64,000 nt of DNA from assembly GCA_025345505.1 (NCBI GenBank), contig JANVCC010000261.1:3606929-3670928 (forward strand), in the 5' to 3' direction. Shown here one piece after another: positions 42,901-54,900 of this stretch; position 1 is the first letter of the stretch; each line of letters begins with the position of its first letter. The position numbers were made by a program, and so were the translations under genes. Below the pieces are notes generated by a model. The model was not told the DNA's origin. It worked only from the letters and a program-made list of their open reading frames with translations, and made no database searches. This stretch comes from Todiramphus chloris collaris. Taxonomy: Eukaryota > Chordata > Aves > Coraciiformes > Alcedinidae.

Positions 42901-45900
42901 AGCTGATTCAAATAAACCATCTTGTAATGTGGTACATTGTCAAATCCTTGGTTTACAGATCTCACATGAACATACATTCTATTATAAAAATTTGTGAGTA
43001 GGATTAGCAAAAAAAAATAAAGAAGAAAAAAAAAAAAACCAACAGCTTCCTACGCAGATAAACTATATTTCTTGATAAAACACAATAATGTTGTTACATG
43101 AATTTTAGATGTTGATGAAAAGTGAGGATTAACTCTAACATAAATATTTTGACTCTACAATTGCAAATATTAAAACCTTTCCTAGGAATGTATCTACTGA
43201 AGGGTCTTACTTCAGCTCAGACACACCATATCTTAGGCTATCCTAGCTCCCATCATAATTTTCAGCAAGGTCAGTATTAGGCTATCCTTGTTAGGCTACC
43301 GACCTCTATGTATAAATGACTGTGGGAGTTGCCCTATTGCACATTGTCATCTGGAACACCATACAGTGAACTTTTACGAGTATAATTTCATGTAATTCAA
43401 GAAATATGCTTAAAAGGAACATTAACATGAATTTCTGACACTGTTTAATTCAGCTGCTTTCAGGGAATTTCTTTTTCAGATGAAAAGAGTAAAACATCCT
43501 AATACACCACAATAAACTGTCATTGAGATTTATGATGATTGTAAGAAAGCTGTCTGTTAGCAATACCACTACAACAACAAAATATTTTGTGAGGGTGCTG
43601 TACTTTAATGGAGAAAAAATGTACCTGACCTAACAGTCACTGCTCTTAGCTTCCCATTTCCCCACAGAGAAACTCATGGAGTAGTTTGTGTTCTGAAGAT
43701 AGCCAACTCAGGCATACACTTCCTACACTATAAAGGCTCTTTACAGGCAAGGACTTAATTTGAATTGGTAGATGCTACCTTGTAGCTTTGAATTTCACAA
43801 AATCTTCTCATCTCTACGTTCTGGCGTTCACACCAGCGTTCAAATCTACATCATTTACCTACTAGCAGCGTAATGCAGAACCCACCATGTTTCTCTCGTT
43901 TGGAAAGCAAGTCTTGTTGCACAGAAAGAAATCTCTGTAATACTTATTGATGCAAATACTATGATCTAATCCTTGATCGTTTGGATGATCTTTGATGCTT
44001 GATGCAATTGCTACAGGTACAATTCCTGCAGGACCCTCACTAACACTTCTGTTCAGACTAATAAAGAAACAGATACTTTCTTTTTCAGTGTTTAACACTG
44101 TTTATGTTGCCTATAATCGTTTATGTCTTATTTTCTAGTCCAAACAGGAGTAGTAGTCTTTTCCAATAGGAAAAGAAAAAACAAGGTTCTTTTGCCCTTC
44201 TTTAGTTCTGTGAAACTAGAACTGTTTTCCAACAAAAAAAGTAAATGTTCTAAATTAAGAACTAGATCCTTATCCCATGTACTTACACTAAGCAGCACCT
44301 CATTCCTAAGGAGCCATTGATTTCACAGGATGCAGATCAGGATGCTGCTGGAACGTTAAGTGCCTTTTTAAAGTCTGTCCTACACAGAAGAGCATGCAAA
44401 TTGATTCAGACCCAACAGAAGAGACACTGTTCTGAACTAGAATCATAGTAATAGCTTTTCCTTGCTTAACAAGTGCAGAAGTGATTAAGCAAAACGTTAT
44501 AATCAAATGGTTCTGAGGTTATATATTAAAACAGATTAAAAAGAACTACCTGTCTGTAAAATTTAACAAACGTATTGTTCCTCAGTTAGAAATTTTAATT
44601 TTATTCTTCAGAGCTTATTAGATGAGGCATTCACTGTCAGATGCTAAAGAAAACACTTGCTCTTGCAATGTAGAATGCATGTAAAAGAAAAATAGATGTG
44701 ATCATTCATCTAGAATGACAGAAAGACCAAAACAAAATCACCCAAGCAAAGTAAAAGATAACAAAAACAGAGAATGATAATAATAATAATAATAAAAAAA
44801 AAAAAGAAATAAAAATGAGAGAAAAAAAAAAAAAAAGATGAAAAAAATATAAAAAAGATCCCAAAACACTCAGAAAAAACAGGAAGCCTTGAGGGACTTG
44901 TCTGATCATGCTATGCAATCAAAGTACATGATTCCAGATGATTTAAATGACCTGTGACTAAAGGACAGTAAACTGTGTGAAATGCCAGGCACCTTTAGAT
45001 GGAACAGACCCACTCGTTCAAGACCTAGTCTTAATCCCAGAGGAAATCAGGATAAAGTTCTCAGAAGTCACTGGCCTAACAATAATACTTCCAAGAGAAA
45101 AGAAACTGCTCATCACCACATTCATATCAATCGGTTAATGAGTTATGAATTCGATGTATATATATAAGACTGGAGGAGTGTAATTGGTGAAGCAAATCAT
45201 CCACTATTTTCTACAATGCTGTTGCAAAACTAGGGAGGGCAAAATTGTAAGAGAAAGCCTTGCTATGAAATGGAAAAAAAATTAAAGATGCATTTCATGA
45301 CAACAAATAACAAGTTCAGCAGTAGTAACAGATATTACAACACAATAATGAAAGTCTTATTTTTGAGTGATAATACCAGAATGGGGATGATGGAGTAACC
45401 ATGCCACAGTGTGTGCTGCTAACTGAACAACTACAGCCTGAGCTTCAACTTGTAATTTCTTTCTGTCTGGGCTGCTAGATGTCCTCTATGTTAAGAACAG
45501 TACAGTGACTGGTAAAAGGAGCACCTATATTTGGCATAATGCACACACACCTGTATTAGTAAACTATTTGTGCAGCATGAAACTGTCAAAAGCTAATGTC
45601 AGACTTGTCATGCAAATAAATCTGTCCACTACGGAGACAGTGTAGGCAGAGTAGGCAGAGTGTTCCTCTTGTTTCAGAGAATAACTTGGAACTGTTCACC
45701 TTGAGATGTTCAGAATAGTAAGATGGATTTTCCTCTATGATTTCCATTAATCTTCCATGCTCTTAGCACTGCTAACATTCTATTGATTTATTCCTGGCTT
45801 CTGCTTTGTATCTTTTTATTATACTGGTATTTAGAGATACAGGGATGTGGCAATAGCAGCAATTAATTAATAAAACAGACAGATACAATAGCAGTCACAT

Positions 45901-48900
45901 AACATATGCATAAACAGGTATTACACTACTATGCCTCACAAGATTTAACATGAAATCCTATGATAATTTTATTTAGCTCAAAGGGAGAGAAGAATGTTTA
46001 TGACAGTCTCCCATGAATATTAATAAATATCTCTATAAAATATAATTACAGTATCTATAAAAATGTCTATTGAAATCAATAGTATTTTTTTATTATTATT
46101 ATCTCCTAGAATTAAATAACAACTTAGCATTACAATAGTCCAAAACCTACAGTATTATTCCATATAACATTTTACAGATCTTCCAGATAGTTGTCTAGAA
46201 AGCTCCATTTCTTATCCACAAAATTCATTATGATGCTTGCATAGGAAATCTGACACTTCATGTGAAAACAGTAATGCATAAATCACACTATTACACTCTT
46301 CCAGCTGAAGTCCATCTTTATTAACGTGATATGCTGGTAAAACTAGTGACCCTCACAGCATGGACTGGCAGCATGCATGAAGTCTGCTGTTATGCTACCA
46401 TATGAAGCAACCAAACAACAGAGGATAGCAGATAATTCCTGCACCAGCAAAGCCCTGCCATAACATTTGACAGTCAACTATCTTATCAGCTCCACAGACA
46501 ACACTCAGATATGTAAGTACACTGAGGTATTCGTAGTCGCTGCAGAAATCACTCCTTGTGTCATTCCTATCGCATTCAGTGGCTCCAATTTGCAAGGGTG
46601 AGTACGAAGAAACAATGCTCTAGCCATGCACATAACATCTTATTGCCACTTCTTAGACTTTTATTGCTAAGATTTACTCTCAAAAGATGATGTATTAAAA
46701 CACATGTAGGATAAAATCAAATACCACACTGTGGGAGTAAATGCACTTAAAAATGTGTGCACGCGCACACACAGCATTTTTGCTTTGCATGAAGTATATC
46801 TTAAAGAAAAAAATAAAAACTACTTACACCAGAATAGAAAGGCTCACCAGACACACAGATCACATCCTGCTCCTGGATCATCAAAATATCTTTGGCTAAG
46901 TGCAGTCGCACTTTGAAAGGCTCCTGGTTACCATCCTGCAGCAAACAAATCCCTGTCTTTGTCTTCAGAGGAAGGAATAAAGAAAAGAAAGTTTTTTTCA
47001 GTTAGCACTTTGCATGGCTAGAAGCAGTACTTTGAAACAGAATAGCTGAGAGGTACAGTTACCATAAATACATCAACACATATCCAAAACTATTACCAGA
47101 GATCAATGCATTTACTTACTGTGCTCAGACAAGGGAATGATGGTTATAGTAGCAACAAGCAAAATCAGATTTTGCAATAAGATGCTATTCTGCCCGTGAT
47201 AAATTTTTGAAACTCTTTCAACTCGCTTCAGAGCGCCTGTGCTCATACTTTCCATCTTTGCATCAAATGGTAACAGCTCACACCAATTTTAACACAGAGA
47301 TACATACAGTACCACTTCCAAACTAGCCAGATATGAGCACTAAGAGCCCACATGAACCTGTTGTGGGCTTTTCCTGAGCACAACAGTGATTTGTGCTTTT
47401 AAGCTCCTTTTCAAATGAGGATGCTGAAGTTAAGAATATCAGAAGAGATCAAAAAATGCAACTCCCTTTAGTAATTTCTTGCTCCACTTCTGTGTTTGAC
47501 ATTTCTTCAATATACATTAAGTGACTTGCCAACAATTTATTACCGTCTTTGTGGTAGTACCTATTTGTGTCATTTTTATGGGCACTATAGGCAAGAAGTT
47601 TGAGCAGAGGAAAAGTCTGCACAGGTAAGTACCTATAGAACTATAATAGCTTTTCCCTGAGGGCTGTATTGAAAATAGCACTCTATAAAATGGAAAAAAG
47701 TCATGTTGGTCATTTTTGGTAGGAGAAATTTGCTTAAAAAATTGTAATTTATCAGTATTAGAAACCTATAACTATTTGCACAGATAAAGATATACATATA
47801 TATGCACATATGTATCTCAGGAGAAAATTCATATATAAAAAGTATTTAAAATCTTGGATTCATCAGTGTCAATAATAAAACTTCCTTCGTCTTCATTCAG
47901 GTCAGTTTCAATGCACTGTCTGTAAAAAGGTGGCCTGGGACGAGATCAAGGAAACAAAAGTCTTGCTGTGAATTTTAACTGCCAAGGTTGACCTGGCTGA
48001 ATCTGAGGGCTCAGACAAGAGTCTAAAAGAGGATATGGAAGGTCTCCCCAGAATGTGCTCTGACACCTTACATCCATAGCATGGAGAGAACAAACACAAA
48101 TATGGAACTGACAGTAGGCAACTGGCAGAAGAAAAGTTTAAATTGCTCTCAAGAGGTTTTAAAAACGGGGGAAAGGTCGAGGACAGCCTTTAAATAGCTC
48201 TAGAGAATGTTCTCCACTGACAATCTGTTCTGTCACTTCTGCTCCATGCTCAACACTCAAACTTAGGAAATAGTTTTCCATTAGACACCAGTAGCAAATG
48301 TGTCTAACTCAGCTATAACTTTGAAAGTGCCTCTGATGTTGGTTTTACTCCTTTTAAACTATGTAAAAAGAAGGAAAAAAATTAAGAGTTCCAGGCACTG
48401 AATTCACACTGGGGTCAGTGGAAAATCTTGTCAAAAGACATCATACAGCCTGATACATTCTAATATTTAGCTAACTTTTTTTTTTTTTTTAAACAGGATG
48501 AGATAGAAACTGTACGACATGGACAGACAAATTAAATAAATGTGAAAATAGATAGGTTTTTAGTACCACTGAAAAATTCCCTCTCATATCATACGTAAAA
48601 TGTCATGATATTAAAATAAAGGGAATGCAAAATAGTAACATTCCCCATATCCTTTCCTTCTAACTTCTGCCTTGCAGATCTCTTTCCATTAAGCTGTTCA
48701 GTAACCTGTACCAGGCAATGGAAATTGAACGAAGTGGGCTGTAAGTAACTATGGTCAAATGGAAGGGGCTAGCCTACAAACATCTACCACTTCTAAAATG
48801 CCTTTCTCCTGCAGCAATTTTATAAATGTACCTTTCCTCCTTCCTAAGTAAGCTGCAATGGAATAAATTCTGCCTCTGCTACTCTACCTTACTTGACTGC

Positions 48901-51900
48901 ACATATCCTATTTAGTCAACAACCCTCTAAAATCTCCAAAGAGTCTTTCTGTAAAAGCTGACGGGCTTCTTAGTAGGAATGAGAGGCACATGACCATAGC
49001 AGACACAAGTAGCCATTAGAATACAACTAAAATTCAAGTGGGTTTCTAAATACACGTGGGCTGTGCTTATTCACTCTGAACAAGGAAAACAGACTTGGGA
49101 GAAGCAAAATCTTTTGGCCCTTGGGTAGCACACACTGATGGATCTTATTTACATCAGACACTCTAAAATGCAATGAAACACTTTACTGTTGTCGGGCTTT
49201 ATGAAAGATGGTTTATGATACAGTTCAAAATTAAATCTTCAATTATACTACCTCCTTCCCTCTCCTACCTGAGAGCAAGCATTAACAACCACGGAAAGGA
49301 GAAGAATGTAGTTCAGTTTCATTAGATAAGCTCAAGAAAAGTCCTTGAGAACAAAGAATGGATTTTAATTATTCCATTATGTTTCATTTTTGTCTGCTGA
49401 AATCTCTTTTTTCTTCTCTCGCCCACTCCCTTTCAAAGCATCCAGTAAACTGAATCAAATAAAGACAGAAGCTCCTACATCCTTATCCAGAACTGTAACT
49501 TAGGAAAGACATCCTGTAGATATGCTTTCAAGTAAAATTACTGTGCACGTCAACATTTTACAACCATATGGCCCCAGTAAAATTATTCTGGTTGGAAGGT
49601 GATGACCTGTCTAGACTACACCCCTGCCACCTCTTACACTTGAAGAGCCAAAGTAGTGTGTGGATGAGGTGTGGGGTTGTGGCTGGTGTTAGCTTTTGTT
49701 CTCATTACTAATTTTTAAGAAATTCTATGAGAAGGTTTGCTAGAATTTTCCCTTCAAGCCCTCTACATTTCACTGGCACACAAGTCTGCTCTGCCCCTGA
49801 CTTATGGCAGTAAAACAGCATTGCTACTGTAACTGTCAGTGTGAGGTCATGAAAAGCATCCTCTTGCGCTCAAATGTATGGTAAACTGAACCACCTTACA
49901 GTAGACATGGATATAGCAGCATATCTTGAGTGATAACAGTTTGTTAAGCCAATAAACCATGACTGTTATGTTTCAGTGAAAATCACCAGGAACATTGCCC
50001 TGCTTACATCTGTACCATCCTACCTTCTTCATCTTTATGAGTGTGGCACCTGTTGTAAACAGGGCAAGAAAATTGAGTATCTGAAGTTTCATGTGTTTCT
50101 GAAGTGGAGGAGGTAGGCTAGGAATAGATGTGGAAGCAATAAACAGTTGTGAAAAAATGAGTTTCCACATGGGAAGTGCCTTCAAGCCAGTGACTTCAAG
50201 CAAAACCAGTGACTTCAAGCAAAACCAGTGACTTCAAGCAGAACCATGAGGGAAGGCAGCAGTACCTAAGTGACAGAGGCAGTGAATGTCACACCTGCAC
50301 ACTGCTGCCTCTGTCATCTCATCCTCCACCCCTTTAAGCTAGGGTAGACAAGAACAGGGATGCAGCAAGAGCTGATGTCCTCAGCAGGACTTTAGAAACT
50401 GCTTGCTGTTCCTGAACTAATGTAATATAGAGGGGCTGAAAACCGATCCCTCTTTGCTTTGCCACGCCAGTCAGCGTTGAACTTTCTGCTTCAGATCACT
50501 ATTAGAGAACAGTAGAGGCTGGCAGAGCCCTCAAGGCAGACTGCTTCTACAAAGAATATGGGCACACTCAGACCAGGGTTAGCAACAAGGCCGTGAAAAA
50601 AGGCCGTTTAAAAGTCTTTTTCCATTATATCCTCACTTACAGTACACAGTCCATATTCACTGTGTATAAGATCTGACCCTAATAACTTTCCTGATAGAAG
50701 TACTTACATACCATAAACAGCTTGGAGCATTATCCATGGCCTTCCTAAATACTTAAGAATTCATTGACACACAACCACAGTTTCTACATTTATGCCAGCA
50801 GCAGTCTCTCCCAAATACATACCAAAATGAATACTGTATGAGAAATAAATTTAAAGTTACCTATTGATTTCATAATCAGTTTTCTGTAGGAATTCCAACA
50901 TAAATAATTTTTAATTTATCTGGCTTAAATAAGGCCAATGACAGATTTTCTGTTGAAGAACTTTTTTTTTGTTTCCATTTTTCCCTATTTCTTGTTTTCC
51001 TTTTTGAGAGGAAAAAAAACCCCAAAACCAACAACAAAAAATAACTTCTAAACCTTTTTCTATGTTTTGTTCTGCAGGAAACTTATTAGGTATTTCAAAC
51101 GTATTAGGTATTTCTGGCAGCTTTATATACCCTTGATTAGTTTTCAAGACCTGGCTGTATCTTTTTGTTTATGCTATAAATCTATTTCTTTTGCCTTATA
51201 ATAATCAACCAATTTGGTTAGCTTTGCATCTTCTAGTTTCACATCAACAGGAAGACTTCAACAGATACGTTAGAATAGTTTAGTGCACGAATGAGTGGAA
51301 GAAATGGAAAGGGAAAAAAAAAATCTCAATGCATTTCCTACACAAGGTGGCCTGGATTTTCAGCTTCAGCTTTGGCTGGTATGTCCTACAATAAATGAAA
51401 CCTCTGCAATTCAGTTTTAAGCCCTGATATTTATTTTACCATCAAGAATTTGATAGCAGGAAGGAGAATGGGTTGAAGAAACTGCCTTAAATGTGTAGTT
51501 CACTTCAGATGAATATCTACACTTTTGGGTGCTTATTTGAACTGAGGCTGACCTCTGAGTATTTGGAGTTATGTCTGTCACTGCTTTATAATCACAATTA
51601 CAGTAATAAAAATGGAAAATTGAATCAGAGGCAATGAATACAAGAGGTAGGAATGTGTGTCAGGACCATATAAAGGATGCTTTTTAAACGGTCCAGCCAC
51701 TCATTCTGTGGAGGTGTTGCTAGTGTAAGTGAAAAGCTCTTATATTGTCAAAAATTGGAATGCAGCCCAGACAGACAGGGATGTGTTTAGCATGTCATTC
51801 AGAGCCTCATCTATCAGATACTACCATTTTCCTATCCAAAGAATAGCAAGTCCATTCCTGCATATGAATTTTACACTCCAACCTGAATGAACCGGCAGAA

Positions 51901-54900
51901 AATGTTGCACTTGGACTTAATCTTTTTCTTTGAATGCCACAGCATTCTTCCCAAGTGATTCTTCTTGAAAGAATAAAGTCTTACAAAGAATTTCCTTGTT
52001 TCATACAGTCTAATTCAATATGTAAATTAGACATTTGGAAAACATGTATATTTGTATACATATATGAGCTTCTTACTGAACTAAAATACTTCTATAGAGC
52101 AAATACTTTCATTTTCTGACACTATAAGAAAACAAAGATTTCACGTTTGAATTGCCAATGAGCTTGCTCAGACTAGATTATATCATTATAGTCAAGGCCA
52201 AGAGATAAGATAAGATAAAACTGAAAGCTAAGGCTATTGTGAGAAGACACGTGTTTCTTCAAAATTAATTCACAGAATCATAGAATCCACTTACTGCATG
52301 ACATTCTCACAGGCACTGTAAATTGCCAGCCATTTTCAGTCTTGTAATTTTGGGATTAAATTATGACTTGAAGATGGATTTAAGAAAAACCTCACAAACC
52401 CAAGGTATTAGAAGTCTCAGCACTGCTATTTGATACCATTTATAAACAAAAGAAATCAGCACCTTAGGCTGAAATATGAAAATCAGAAAATGGCATAAAG
52501 GCAACTAGAAACAGTCCAGAATAATGTATAACAAGATTTATGAAAGAAAGTCATGAGGAAGTCAAAATACTGCTTGAAAATTTAAACACATGTCAGGCAA
52601 GAAAATCCCCAGCAAGACAGGTGTTGAAATAGAGGTCACTAGACTTGTGAACAACAGAATGTATCAAATTTTAAAGTCTGTGGATTCTACCAGAATATTC
52701 ATAGCTTTCATAAAGCAGAGGACAAAGAAACAGTTTAGCAACTCAAACTAATCCTTCAAAAACAATGAAGAGTATTCTAAAAAAAGATGAATAGAATATT
52801 TACTGATTTAAATGAGTTTGAAGCTATATTAGGGGGGGAAAAAAAAAAAAAAAGCCAAGGAAGGGATGAGATTTCAAAACTTAGAAAGTTAGAAAAGTTA
52901 GTTAGAAAGCTGGTCATGCAGCTTGTTCATAAAGTACATGGAAAAAATCAATTTAAAAAAAGAAGTATCTAAGGGGAAAAAGTTCTAATGTACTATAAGC
53001 ATCCCAAGTCTATAAGCATCAGAAGGGTACTTTCACTGCAGAGGACAGTATTATGTCAGAGACTGAGGTTATCTTCCAAGAGATAGTTTTCAGAATACAG
53101 AATAAGGTCAGGCAAGTACAAGACAGCATTTAAAGAACCCAGTGGCTCTATGATTTATGCTCCTGTAAAGTTCAGAAAGCTCATGGTAAAGGCTAAAAGA
53201 GGAGCTGGATTGTCTTACGGTTTAGAAATTGTTGAATAAGCACAAGAACCAGTACAATGGAAACATTTACTGATTGAAGAGGGAAAAGAGCATGGAATCC
53301 AGAATAATTAAATATGAAAGAACAGAAGATTTCCTATAACAGACATGTGGAGAAGCCACAAGATAAAATTAACTATAACTTCCTCTCCATCAGATACCAG
53401 GTAGTTTCCTTTGAAAAAATGTGTAAGACCTCATCTTTTTGTAGTGCCACTTGAATTGTCTAGCACAGAAGGTATTTACTTGCAGAATAAAAGTATTTTA
53501 GGATGCCTTTAAAGGCAGCACGGCCTACAGATGAGATGCCCAGGGGAGAAAATAATCATTAGGATCACTGAGATGACATCTTGGATTGACACCAAACTCT
53601 ACCTGTCTACACAGTTAAGGTCTCATTATAATCCATGTTTATTATAAGCAATAGTCTATAATAAAAAAGCATAGAGAGTAACTCAGCTGAACAGCAGATT
53701 TGGGGAGAACTGAATTGCTCACTGAGCTCAGTTGACTGTACTATTCAGATCTGCAGTAGGAACTTAGGCACAAATTGCATGTGCAGGTATCTACAACCAG
53801 ACAAGACCATTTCAGAATCCAAATCACAACCCAAATCCCACTAGTAGACACTAGAAAAATTAAAGGATGTATGATAGCATCAGTACTACAAAAGAACTAA
53901 AGTTCCCTCAGAGACATCCACTGCACTAGAGCAGCAGTTATTTAGAATGAAAAGAGTAGTTTAAGGAAAAAAAAATTGAATATGTCATGCACACTATGAA
54001 AAGATTCCTTAAGCATCAATGAATCTATGTGGAGTAATTTGGTTTTATGTGAATTGAAACTCAGTTCAAACCATTTACTACCATTAGCAAGGATGGGGAT
54101 GTAAGTATCAATGAGAGTCTGAGCCCCACTCATCATTTTGGGAGAGTGATCTCAGTTCTTCTACAGTGGTGATGGTGACAGCACAGCAGAAAGAAAACAA
54201 AGAGGGGAAGAGGAAGAACAAACAGCCAAGACAACAGCTATTATTGTCAGAAGCAAAAACTGCTTAGTAACTAGTTCAGCACAGAAGACCAGAGATATTT
54301 TTCCCATAATACAATTTAGAATTTGAAATAAGAGGGGATGGAGAGGAAAGAAGGCTGGAAGCTGTAAATGCACTGAACTAGACAACGACTAAAACAAAAG
54401 AACATGGAGTAGTCTGCAAATACTTTATGTTTCATGTCAAAAGCTGAAATTGGAGTGACTAAACTGTTGCTGAAGAGGTGCCAATGGAATAGAACCACAA
54501 GTTAAGGACCTAGTGACACAATGATGTTTTCTTTAGTCACTATCAGCACTTTCATAAGAAGCTCAAGTACTAGATGAGGTCTGGGAAATATTAAGAGTTC
54601 TGGTGCTGTGTTTGTGTAAGTGCTCTGTGTGTCAGTATGCGAACTGTGTGGTTGGTCATGTACTTAAGTTTATACATAAATATGGATACATGTAGTGTAT
54701 GTATGTGTTTTGTGCACATTATGCCTATTGGGGATGTACCTTCCCTCTTACTACTGATTGGATCTGAAGGTGCAGCAGCTTCTCCTCTCTGAGGCTTTAA
54801 GATCCATCTGAATATATTTTCCTCAGAAAAGAAACCAAAGTAGATGATGACTTAAAAGGTAGTGCTGAGATTTTAGTTAAAAATTACACTATGTGTAAGC

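Larger units (their letters stand above)
35462..46827 (-). other. SNTG1: SNTG1 intron of 11,366 bp
   Basis: The phase 0 intron lies between the PH1 half-domain exon and the first PDZ exon. It holds a 19-bp direct duplication (42080-42117), an A-rich AAT-repeat tract (44776-44858), a short CA run near 37560, and a GC-richer patch at 40801-40935. No coding exon was recognised in it. Confidence 0.9.

Noticed and set aside
44706-44918. Leu/Phe-rich minus-strand frame resembling a membrane protein
   Set aside because: It is the reverse translation of an A-rich AAT repeat tract, so the hydrophobic look is a composition artefact.
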